DNA of 64,000 bases. Source: Actinokineospora pegani (GTDB taxonomy: Bacteria > Actinomycetota > Actinomycetes > Mycobacteriales > Pseudonocardiaceae). Of this stretch, positions 37,701 through 44,990 are shown piece after piece (positions within the stretch are counted from its first letter, which is position 1; each line of letters starts with the position of its first letter). The position numbers and the translations under genes are program-made. The notes below the pieces were generated by a model. It searched no databases and had not been told where the DNA came from. It saw only the letters and a list, made by a program, of their open reading frames with translations. The DNA lies in contig NZ_WHOL01000086.1 in the NCBI RefSeq assembly GCF_009745975.1, positions 114,441 through 178,440 on the forward strand, given 5' to 3'.

Positions 37701-38438
37701 GTGGGGCTCGATGGAGACCGCGTGCGCCAAGGCGAGGAGCAGGGCGAGGCGGCGTTCACGGACTGGGTGGACGCCGTGGTGGCGGAGGGTGTCCTCGGTG
37801 TAGAGGGAGTCCAGGAACTCGCGGCCGCCGACGCTGGGGCCGCGGTGGACGGCGCGCAGGAGGCGGCGGACGCGGGTGGGGTCCAGCAGCGGTGAGTCGC
37901 CGCAGGCCGCAGTGGGGTCCAGTTCGCGGCGGGTCAGCCAGCGGTGCAGCAGCCAGGCCTGGATCGGCGCGCCGTCCGGTCCCTCCGACCGGGTGCGCAG
38001 GAGCGGGTGGTGGTCGGCGTGCTCCTCGAACCCCTGCCCCGGGCCCTCGACGACGGCTTCGGCGCGGACAACGTGGTAGACGAGCGGCAGCAGCGTGAAC
38101 AGCGCGCCCTCGGCGGCGGACAGCTCCAGCGACCGCTTCCCCAGCAGCCACCCCACGTTGTCGACGAACCGAGTCGGAAGATCCGCGTCGAACCACGGGT
38201 CGTCGGCCAGCGCTTCGGCCAGTTCGGCGTGCGCCCGCTCCAGCGCGGCGGCGATCTCGACGGCCTCGGTCAGCACGGGCTCGGGGTCCGCGACATGCCG
38301 CCAGACCCCGGACTGGGCGACCAGCCGGGGCCACCCGTCCAGGACGGGGGTTCTGCCGTGGTTGATGTACACATCGCCGCGAAGGTCGTTGCCGACCTGG
38401 ATGTTGATGCCGTCCCCGTGCGCCGATTGCTCGACCAA
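34773..38438 (-). CDS. HSP90-like ATPase conflict-system protein with wHTH repeats
   Basis: 1221-residue cytosolic protein in four parts. Residues about 8-28 are a short Gly/Asn motif (GINIQVGNDLRGDVYINH). Residues 30-330 are helical, resembling the inactive HD region of described HSP90 conflict proteins, without HD catalytic residues I can recognise. An HSP90/GHKL ATPase follows: ELYQNALDAC near 376, DNGIGMG near 426, RFGIGVLSYF near 472, GTTVRLYL near 527. From about 720 to the end there are six loose units of 60-90 residues, each with a helix pair and a ...L..GhxVP ending; the one near 965-1005 has the diagnostic DGDGRYPWLDP. The 3' half has lower G+C. Probably a single-gene immunity or signalling protein. 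Confidence 0.8.
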   Translation of the reverse strand: MVEQSAHGDGINIQVGNDLRGDVYINHGRTPVLDGWPRLVAQSGVWRHVADPEPVLTEAVEIAAALERAHAELAEALADDPWFDADLPTRFVDNVGWLLGKRSLELSAAEGALFTLLPLVYHVVRAEAVVEGPGQGFEEHADHHPLLRTRSEGPDGAPIQAWLLHRWLTRRELDPTAACGDSPLLDPTRVRRLLRAVHRGPSVGGREFLDSLYTEDTLRHHGVHPVRERRLALLLALAHAVSIEPHTFPTVIAEHLAIPDPVDLAQLRTTLRKATWSGQHIPVLRATCHHAATIEALRDHVTRTDELLHALHRATRDGLGAPMPALPTRLSSDGVAPADASLAGWASFTLDTTRVRELLIGEALYKDRDLAVRELYQNALDACRYRKARTEHLDRVRTATYTYDGSIEIEQGVDPDGRHYLECRDNGIGMGETELRGVFCQAGSRFAEHPDFLAEQSDWSRLDPPIRLYPNSRFGIGVLSYFMLAEEIVVTTCRMGKDGVEGPVLRATIFGPGHLFRISKVAEQGTESGTTVRLYLKLDDQFWDGIEALEKVLRIAEFRTVARNRQAVLTWDARVLRLRAASGADTHDLSGPTVEWGHAPPGVDVHWCWSGGALLVDGLVVGTGDSIDLKGVIVNLTGEWSPRRLTVDRSEVLDDLDPTLLSLLAEAAEAALDSELYNYDWLFRVHEESGELGAILVDAAVKRGHDLVDGPQARIARTGLFKVDRALVPSLALASGSSEHGSRHARETSMDIPDEVLLWRLAAHEHSEGIRRFPAVFAAYSAAMRVSPTRQFDWWLLVDNTQGFKGGDRVSFGDIVARLRECGADCLDIPTLRAEPATAQTVELLWGRWRRLLAAGCEVNAADLASAANGSQRLPEDVATLWRSAGIDVSEIHIERACFWLEIHRHIGSGLPGWYTADRAPLPGQVVRMCLDWRMDAHSVVERLQPSGLEVDLSRVPSVPGEEHAVMLSCDGDGRYPWLDPAHTVLPQSILASASELGREVHEVADFLRNLGFKVAPLPADASTAHHVLLELGRDHETMTLSHKVVFSDFPRIADTIERLQSYGFAIPMHVPDTASPLDDDLFASEDGVVDWHHWQVGAEIPVVVAVRAAFLLDAPLSRVLDRMRAWGVSLSAWELPAGMTFETATKVARVRARPDDTDWGITDEPLSLIDLYVRAVRLDITVVEVAEMLRGLGYVVPDVEEMVVDALKRVPVVSQPGAAP

Positions 38439-38468
38439 GACCGAACCCCCTCGTGAGTCGGCCGAATT

Positions 38469-39155
38469 CTAGTCGCCCTCGATGTAGGCGTGCAGGTGCG
38501 CGGACGCCCGCAGCAGGCCCCTGGACTGCGCGTCCTGGGCCGCTCGCCGCTCCGTGATCGCCAACCTCAACGCCGCCGAGTCACCCGATTCCCGGAGGCC
38601 CGCGAGGACCTGGGCGATGCGGGCGAACGGGTAGCCCGCCGCGCGCAGGGTCGCGATGACCCGGGCGTCTCGCAGGTCCAGGGCGGTGTAGGTGCGGTAG
38701 CCGGTCCCCTTCTCGCGGGCGGGGTGGAGCAGACCCGCGAACTCCCAGACGCGCAGGGCGGAGGGGCGGATCGATAGGCGGCCGGCGACGTCGCCGATTC
38801 GCAAGGGGCCCTGGTCTTCGGTGGGGGTGTCGGCGACGGCTTCGAGTGCGGCGGCGGTGTCCTCGGTGGCTTGGCGGGCGGCGTGCAGGTCGGCGTGGGC
38901 GCGGTCCAGGCGGCGCAGGGCGGTGGACAGGTCCAGGGCGTGCAGCGAGCGCATGATGGCGGTGGCGGTCTCGCGGCCCGCGGCGGCGTCGAGGGCGCGG
39001 AAGGCCAGCAGGGCGTCGAGGTGTTCGCGGCCGTAGACGCGGTGGCCGGTGGGGGTGCGGGTGGTGGGTGGGAGCACGCCCGCGGCCTCGTGGTTGCGGA
39101 TCTGCTGGGTGGAGACGCCGACGTGGCGGGCGAGGTCGACGGGGCGCAGGGTCAT
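38469..39155 (-). CDS. TioE-type MerR regulator with two HTH domains
   Basis: 228-residue regulator with two MerR-type HTH modules: residues 1-70 (VDLARHVGVSTQQIRNHEAAGVLPP) and about 118-185 (LRIGDVAGRLSIRPSALRVWEFAGLL). The second is followed by a helical tail. This double-HTH form matches the TioE family of thiocoraline producers. It is divergent from the short UvrA-like gene at 39255, the same pairing as tioE/tioU, so it probably controls that gene from the shared 99-base intergenic region. No effector-binding domain of usual MerR type is seen. Confidence 0.85.
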   Translation of the reverse strand: MTLRPVDLARHVGVSTQQIRNHEAAGVLPPTTRTPTGHRVYGREHLDALLAFRALDAAAGRETATAIMRSLHALDLSTALRRLDRAHADLHAARQATEDTAAALEAVADTPTEDQGPLRIGDVAGRLSIRPSALRVWEFAGLLHPAREKGTGYRTYTALDLRDARVIATLRAAGYPFARIAQVLAGLRESGDSAALRLAITERRAAQDAQSRGLLRASAHLHAYIEGD

Positions 39156-39184
39156 GGGCGCATGCCTACCATGTCGATTTGAGG

Positions 39185-39220
39185 GTTGACCAACGGTCTG
39201 GCGGCGATCCGCAGGTCAAC
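39185..39220. promoter_or_regulatory. Inverted repeat in the merR/uvrA-like intergenic region
   Basis: GTTGACC at 39185-39191 and GGTCAAC at 39214-39220 form a perfect 7-bp inverted repeat; a looser dyad (TTCAAC and GTTGAG, 39235-39252) lies next to the UvrA-like start. These are candidate operators for the double-HTH MerR protein and overlap the promoter of the target. Confidence 0.45.
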
Positions 39221-39254
39221 TATTCATCGGCGGTTCAACGATACGGTTGAGGTC

Positions 39255-41528
39255 GTGAATTCAGACAACGCGATTCCCGAGTGCATTCGAGTCGTCGGCG
39301 CGCGGGAGCACAACCTGACCGGGGTCGACGTCGAGATCCCGAAGCGGCGGGTCACCGCCGTGACCGGGGTGTCCGGGTCGGGCAAGTCGTCGCTGGTGTT
39401 CGACACCGTGGCGGCGGAGGGGACGCGGCAGTTCCACGAGACGCTGCCCGCGTTCGTGCGGGGGTTCCTGCCCGGCCAGGGGCGGCCCGCGGTGGACCTG
39501 GTCGAGCACCTGCCCGCGACCATCGCGGTGGACCAGCGGCCGCTGTCGGGCGGGTCGCGGTCGACGGTGGGGACGATCACCGACATCGCGCCCATGCTGC
39601 GGCTGCTGTTCTCCCGGGGCGGGCAGCCGTTCGCCGGGTACTCGGACGCCTTCTCGTTCAACATGCCCGCGGGCATGTGCCCGGCCTGTGAGGGGCTGGG
39701 CAGGGTGGTCGGGATCGACATGGCCGCGTTCCTCGACGAGTCCAAGTCGCTCAACGGCGGGGCGCTGCTGGCGCCGATCTTCGGCATCGGCAAGTACGAC
39801 TGGGTGGTGTTCGCCGAGTCCGGCAAGTTCGACATGGACAAGCCCGTGGCCGAGTTCACCGACGAGGAGCGCCGGGAGCTGCTGCACGCGAGCGGCGGCC
39901 CGGTGCCGGTGGAGTTCAAGGGCCAGACGGTCAACCTGACCTACGAGGGCGCGGTGGTGAAGTTCCGCCGACGCTACATCGATGTCGCCGAGGAGAAGAG
40001 CGACCGCACCAAGCAGATGGTGGCGCGGTACACCACCTCCGTGCGGTGCGAGGAGTGCGGCGGGACTCGGCTGTCCCAGGCCGCCCGGGACTGCGAGATC
40101 GAGGGGTTGTCCATCGCGGACCTCAACGCGATGGAGGCGGACGACCTGCTCGGCACGCTCAAGTCGTGGAGCCTGCCCGAGGTGCAGCCGGTCATCGACT
40201 CGGTGGTCGGGCTCGTCGGGCACCTGGTCGACATCGGCTTGGGCTACCTGAGCCTGGACCGGGCGACGGGCTCGCTGTCGGGCGGGGAGGCGCAGCGGGT
40301 GAAGATCGTGCGGCACCTGTCGAGCAGCCTCAACGACATGCTCTACGTGTTCGACGAGCCCAGCATCGGGCTGCACCCGCGCGACGTGCACCGGCTGACC
40401 CGGCTGCTGCACGCGTTGCGGGACAAGGGGAACACGGTCCTGGTCGTCGAGCACGACCGCGACGTGATCCTCGCCGCCGACCACGTCATCGACATCGGCC
40501 CCGGCGCGGGGGCCGCCGGTGGCCGCCTGTGCTACTCGGGCGACCTCGCGGGCCTGGCGGCGTCGGGGTCCCTGACCGGCGAGCACCTGTCCACCCGCAC
40601 GGTCATCAAGTCCGCCGTGCGCGAGCCGACGGGCACGCTGGCGGTGTCGAACGCCCGCCACCACAACCTGCGCGGGGTCAGCGTCGAGATCCCCACCGGG
40701 GTGATGACGGTGGTCGCCGGGGTGGCCGGGTCGGGCAAGTCGAGCCTGGTCGGCGGGGCGTTCCTGGCCCAGCACCCGACGGCGGTGCTGGTCGACCAGT
40801 CCCCGCCCAAGGCCAACAAGCGGTCGACGACGCTGACCTTCACCGGGGTCGCCGACGCCGTGCGGACCGAGTTCGCCAAGGCCAACGGGGTGGCGCCCGC
40901 CCTGTTCAGTGCCAACTCGACCGGGGCCTGCGGCAACTGCGCGGGCCTGGGCGTGGTCACCACCGACCTGGCCAGCTTCGACGCGGTCGCCCAGGTGTGC
41001 CAGACCTGCGACGGCCGCCGCTTCACCGACGAGGTCCTGCGGTACCGGCTGCGCGGGCGCAGCATCAGCGACGTGCTGGAGATGACCGTCGCCGACGGGC
41101 AGGAGTTCTTCAAGGCCAACAAGAAGGTCTCGAAGGTGCTGACGGCGGTGGCCGACGTCGGTCTGGACTACCTGCGCCTGGGCCAGCCGTTGACCACGTT
41201 CTCCGGCGGGGAGTGCCAGCGGGTCAAGCTCGCCCCGCAGCTGCACACCCGGGGCGCGACCTACGTGCTCGACGAGCCGACGACCGGCCTGCACATGGCC
41301 GACGTGGGCAGGCTGCTGGGCGTTCTGGACCGGCTGGTGGACGCCTACGGGTCGACCGTCATCGTCATCGAGCACAACCTGGAGGTGATCGGGCACGCCG
41401 ACTGGGTGGTCGAGCTGGGCCCGGAGGGCGGCAGGCACGGCGGGCAGGTGGTCTTCGAGGGCACCGCCGCCGACCTGGCGCTGGCGGGCACCGCGACGGG
41501 CGAGCACCTGCGGCGGTCGGCGCGGTGA
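39255..41528 (+). CDS. Short UvrA-like ABC ATPase (TioU/DrrC-type drug resistance)
   Basis: 757-residue UvrA paralogue, shorter than the ~950 of repair UvrA. Two ABC modules: Walker A GVSGSGKSSLVF near residue 40 and GVAGSGKSSLVGG near 495; signatures LSGGEAQRVKI and FSGGECQRVKL; Walker B VFDEPSIGL and VLDEPTTGL. Zinc-finger CxxC pairs occur in both halves (CPACEG, CEECGG, CGNCAG, CQTCDG). Such proteins (DrrC, TioU) lack the UvrB-interaction domain and protect producers from DNA-binding drugs. GTG 39255 has GAGG only two bases upstream, so translation may be leaderless-like. Divergent from its probable MerR regulator. Confidence 0.9.
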   Translation: MNSDNAIPECIRVVGAREHNLTGVDVEIPKRRVTAVTGVSGSGKSSLVFDTVAAEGTRQFHETLPAFVRGFLPGQGRPAVDLVEHLPATIAVDQRPLSGGSRSTVGTITDIAPMLRLLFSRGGQPFAGYSDAFSFNMPAGMCPACEGLGRVVGIDMAAFLDESKSLNGGALLAPIFGIGKYDWVVFAESGKFDMDKPVAEFTDEERRELLHASGGPVPVEFKGQTVNLTYEGAVVKFRRRYIDVAEEKSDRTKQMVARYTTSVRCEECGGTRLSQAARDCEIEGLSIADLNAMEADDLLGTLKSWSLPEVQPVIDSVVGLVGHLVDIGLGYLSLDRATGSLSGGEAQRVKIVRHLSSSLNDMLYVFDEPSIGLHPRDVHRLTRLLHALRDKGNTVLVVEHDRDVILAADHVIDIGPGAGAAGGRLCYSGDLAGLAASGSLTGEHLSTRTVIKSAVREPTGTLAVSNARHHNLRGVSVEIPTGVMTVVAGVAGSGKSSLVGGAFLAQHPTAVLVDQSPPKANKRSTTLTFTGVADAVRTEFAKANGVAPALFSANSTGACGNCAGLGVVTTDLASFDAVAQVCQTCDGRRFTDEVLRYRLRGRSISDVLEMTVADGQEFFKANKKVSKVLTAVADVGLDYLRLGQPLTTFSGGECQRVKLAPQLHTRGATYVLDEPTTGLHMADVGRLLGVLDRLVDAYGSTVIVIEHNLEVIGHADWVVELGPEGGRHGGQVVFEGTAADLALAGTATGEHLRRSAR

Positions 41529-41532
41529 GGTG

Positions 41533-41567
41533 CCCGGGTCCGGCCGGGGTCCCCGACCGGACCCGGG
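41533..41567 (+). terminator. Hairpin terminator of the UvrA-like gene
   Basis: Perfect 11-bp stem, CCCGGGTCCGG at 41533-41543 and CCGGACCCGGG at 41557-41567, with a 13-base loop starting five bases after the stop codon. Confidence 0.65.
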
Positions 41568-41589
41568 TCCCCGCTCCCGACAGGCACAG

Positions 41590-41733
41590 CTAGTGGTTCG
41601 GCTCAGAACGTTCGCCGTGTACCGGCGTGTCTGGGCGGGGCGCCGGAACGGCCGCGTACTGGATGTACTCGGTCGTTTCGGCAACCCGGTCAGGCGCGTC
41701 GTGGGCGGGTCACGTTCTGGACCGGGCCACTAG
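41590..41733. repeat. 144-bp hairpin element with imperfect terminal inverted repeats
   Basis: The 21-base ends (41590-41610 and 41713-41733) match as CTAGTGG..CGG..CAGAACG in inverted orientation. A central arm pair near GCCGGAACG..CCG.GTAC (15 of 18 positions) closes on a short loop, so the whole element can fold into one long imperfect hairpin; several mismatches would be G-U pairs in RNA. CTAG stands at both outer ends. It has no coding capacity. A MITE or structured RNA are the two readings; the rest of 41529-41784 holds only the terminator. Confidence 0.6.
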
Positions 41734-41784
41734 TTCACAGGCGACGCACGAAGCGGGCCCAGCGCGGCCGGACACGGTGGGCCC

Positions 41785-43623
41785 ATGACACTCGTCGCCG
41801 ACCGAGCCGTGCCCACCGGCGAGGGCACCCCTCCCCCGCCACCCGACCGCCGGTCGTGGCCGCGCCCGATCGGGCTGGGGGGTGCTGCTGGCGGGCACGG
41901 CCGTGCTGTACCTGTGGGACCTGAGCGCCTCGGGATGGGCGAACGCCTACTACTCGGCGGCGGCGCAGGCGGGTGGGGAGAGTTTGTCGGCGTGGTTCTT
42001 CGGGGCCACGGACGCCGCTGGTGGGGTCACGGTCGACAAGACCCCGGCGTCGGTGTGGGTGATGGGGCTGTCGGTGCGGGTCTTCGGGGCTCAGCCCGTG
42101 GAGCGTGCTCGTGCCGCAGGCGCTCGCGGGCGTCGCGTCGGTCGCGGTGCTCCATGCGGCGGTGCGGCGGACCTCCGGCGCGGGGGCGGGGTTGATCACG
42201 GGCGCCGCCCTGGCGCTGACGCCGGTGGCCGCTCTGATGGTCCGGTTCAACAACCCCGACGCGCTGCTCGTGCTGCTGCTGACCGCGGCGGCCTATTGCG
42301 TGGTCCGGGCCCTGGACAAGGCGAGTCCGAGGTGGCTGGTGCTCGCGGGCGCGGCCGTCGGGTTCGCGTTCCTGACCAAGATGTTGCAGGCGTTCCTGGT
42401 GCTCCCGGCGTTCGCGCTGGTCTACCTGCTCGCCGCGCCGACGACGCTGGGAAGACGGGTCGGGCACCTGGCCGCCGCGCTCGGCACCGTGGTGGTGGCG
42501 GGCGGCTGGTGGATCGCCGTGGCCGAACTGGTCCCGGCGGGCAGCCGGCCGTTCATCGGCGGGTCGCAGGACAACTCCATCCTCGAGCTCACCTTGGGCT
42601 ACAACGGGATCGGGCGGCTCAACGGCGACGAGGTGGGCAGTGTCGGCGGTGGCGGTGGCGGTTGGGGCACCCCCGGCCTGGCCCGGCTGTTCGGCACGGA
42701 GATGGGCAGCGGGATCGCCTGGTTGCTGCCCGCGGCGCTGCTGGCCCTGCTGTGCGGGCTGTGGCTGACCCGCCGCGCACCGATCGCGCCCGGGCGGCGC
42801 TGGTCGTCTGGGGTGGCTGGCTGCTGGTCGCCGTGGCCGTGTTCAGCCTGATGAACGGGATCATCCACCCCTACTGCGCCGTGGCGCTGGCCCCCGCGGT
42901 GGCGGCCCTGGTCGGCATCGGCGCGGTCGAGGCCCGGCGGCGGCGCGGTCGGGCTGCTCGCGGCGGGCACGGCGATCACCGCCGTCGAGTGCTCGCTGCT
43001 GCTGGCCCGCCAACCCGACTGGTCGCCCTGGCTGCGGCCGGTGGTGCTGTTCGGCGGGCTGACCGCGGCGGTGCTGATCGTGGTGCTGCCCTCGCTGCCC
43101 CGGTTCGCCGACCGCGGCATCGCGGCGTTCGCGTTGATCGTGGTGTTGCTGGCCCCGGGCGCGTACTCGGTGGCCACCGCGGCGCGGTCGCACACTGGCG
43201 CGCTGCCGTCGGTCGGCCCGTCGAGCGGCATGTCCTTCGGCGGCGGGCGCGGAGGCGGGGCGGCCGGTGGACTGCTCGGGCGCGCCGACACCCAGCACCG
43301 AGGTCGTCGAGGCCCTGCGACGGGGTTCGGCGAACCACACCTGGGCCGCGGCGGTGATCGGGTCCAACAACGCGGCGGGCTACCAGCTCGCCGTCGAGCT
43401 GCCGGTGTTCGCCCTGGGCGGCTTCAACGGCACCGATCCCGCGCCCACCCTGGCCGGGTTCCAGCGGATGGTGGCCGACAACCAGGTGCACTGGTTCATT
43501 GATGGGCAGTTCCCGCGCGGCGGCTCCGGCAGCGACGCGGCGCACGACATCGCCGACTGGGTCGCGGCGAACTTCACCGCCATCGAGGTGGACGGCGTGT
43601 CCCTTTACGACCTGTCCGCGTGA
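41785..43623 (+). pseudogene. Frameshifted GT39-type membrane glycosyltransferase
   Basis: Broken copy of the intact gene at 44987. Homology runs through at least five frame changes: near 41880 (in a run of six G), 42095, 42790, 42945 and 43270. In order the fragments read MTLVADRAVP, then LLAGTAVLYLWDLSASGWAN, LVPQALAGVASVAVLHAA, VVWGGWLLVAVAVFSL, PVVLFGGLTAAVLIVV and finally VVEALRRGSANHTWAA to FTAIEVDGVSLYDLSA. The end still matches the C terminus of the intact paralogue (YDLS). Many breaks lie in G/C runs, so sequencing errors are an alternative to true decay. It lies directly upstream of the GT2 gene. Confidence 0.85.
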
Positions 43624-43706
43624 CGCGCCCCACGACCGCGCCGCGCACAGGTCGCGCACAGCCGGACCACACCGCCCACCCAGCGCCCGACCGCAGGCTC
43701 ATCGTC

Positions 43707-44990
43707 ATGACAGCGACTTCGGCTCTCCCCACGCGGCAGGTATCGCCGCGCGCTCCCGTGCGGGTCACCGGACCGGCCCCCGTCCTCGATGTGGTCGTGC
43801 CCGTGCACAACGAGGAGGTCGACCTGGAACCGTGCGTGCGGCGGCTGCACGCCCACCTCAAGGCGCGGTTCCCCTACCGGTTCCGGATCACGGTGGCGGA
43901 CAACGCCTCCACCGACCGCACCGCCGAGGTCGCCGACGCGCTGGCCGAGGAGCTGCCGGAGGTGCGGTCGGTGCGGCTGGAGCAGAAGGGCCGGGGCCGG
44001 GCGCTGCACACCACCTGGCTCGGCTCCGACGCCGAGGTGCTGGCCTACATGGACGTGGACCTGTCGACCGACCTGGCCGCGCTCTCGCCCCTGGTGGCCC
44101 CGCTGATCTCGGGGCACTCCGACGTGGCGATCGGCTCGCGGCTGGCGCGCGGCGCGCGGGTGGCGCGCGGACCCAAGCGCGAGATCATCTCCCGCTCCTA
44201 CAACATCATCCTGCGCGGCACCCTGCGCGTGCGGTTCTCCGACGCGCAGTGCGGGTTCAAGGCGATCCGGTCGGACGTGGCGCGCGCGCTGCTGCCGCAC
44301 GTGGCCGACACCGGCTGGTTCTTCGACACCGAACTGCTCGTCCTGGCCCAGCGCGCGGGCCTGCGCATCCACGAGGTGCCCGTGGACTGGGTGGACGACC
44401 CGGACAGCCGCGTCGAGGTCGTCGCCACCGCCCTGGCCGACCTGCGCGGCATCGCCAGGGTCGCGCGCGGGCTGGCCACCGGCGCTATCCCGATCGCCCG
44501 GCTGCGCGAACAGCTCGCCCGCGGCGCCATCAACGTGGACCCGCCGGGGGTGCCGCCCAGGCTGCTGCGCCAACTGGCGCGCTTCGGCGCGGTCGGTGTC
44601 GCCAGCACCCTGGCCTACCTGGCGCTGTACGTGGTGCTGCGCGGCGGGATCGGCGCGCAGGCGGCCAACTTCGCCGCGCTGCTGGTGACCGCCGTGGCCA
44701 ACACCGCGGCCAACCGGCGGCTCACCTTCGGCGTGCGCGGGTCCGGCGGCGCGGCCAAGCACCAGTTCCAGGGGCTGCTCGTGTTCGCCCTGGGCCTCGG
44801 CCTGACCAGCGGGTCGCTGGCGGTGCTGCACGGGCTCGGCGCGCCCAGCCGGGGCACCGAGGTCGTCGTGCTGGTGGCGGCCAACCTCGGCGCGACCATC
44901 CTGCGCTTCCTGCTGCTGCGCGGCTGGGTGTTCCGCCGTGCCGAAGACCGGTCCGTCCTCGAGGAGACGAGTGTGGAGACCGTTCGGTGA
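43707..44990 (+). CDS. GT2 glycosyltransferase fused to a GtrA-like membrane domain
   Basis: 427-residue protein. The N-terminal ~240 residues are a GT-A fold family 2 transferase like dolichyl/polyprenyl-phosphate glucosyltransferases: VVVPVHNEEVDL, then the DxD-type site YMDVDLSTDL, and CGFKAIRSDVAR. The C-terminal ~130 residues form four TM helices of the GtrA/DPMS type (FGAVGVASTLAYLALYVVL). It probably makes polyprenyl-phosphate sugar and moves it across the membrane for the GT39 enzyme. ATG 43707 is preferred; GTG 43620, overlapping the pseudogene stop, would add 29 low-complexity residues. Its stop overlaps the next start (GTGA). Confidence 0.88.
   Translation: MTATSALPTRQVSPRAPVRVTGPAPVLDVVVPVHNEEVDLEPCVRRLHAHLKARFPYRFRITVADNASTDRTAEVADALAEELPEVRSVRLEQKGRGRALHTTWLGSDAEVLAYMDVDLSTDLAALSPLVAPLISGHSDVAIGSRLARGARVARGPKREIISRSYNIILRGTLRVRFSDAQCGFKAIRSDVARALLPHVADTGWFFDTELLVLAQRAGLRIHEVPVDWVDDPDSRVEVVATALADLRGIARVARGLATGAIPIARLREQLARGAINVDPPGVPPRLLRQLARFGAVGVASTLAYLALYVVLRGGIGAQAANFAALLVTAVANTAANRRLTFGVRGSGGAAKHQFQGLLVFALGLGLTSGSLAVLHGLGAPSRGTEVVVLVAANLGATILRFLLLRGWVFRRAEDRSVLEETSVETVR

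Noticed and set aside
41606-41613. GAACGTTC as a LexA site
   Set aside because: The half-sites have no four-base spacer, and the sequence is part of the arm of the hairpin element.
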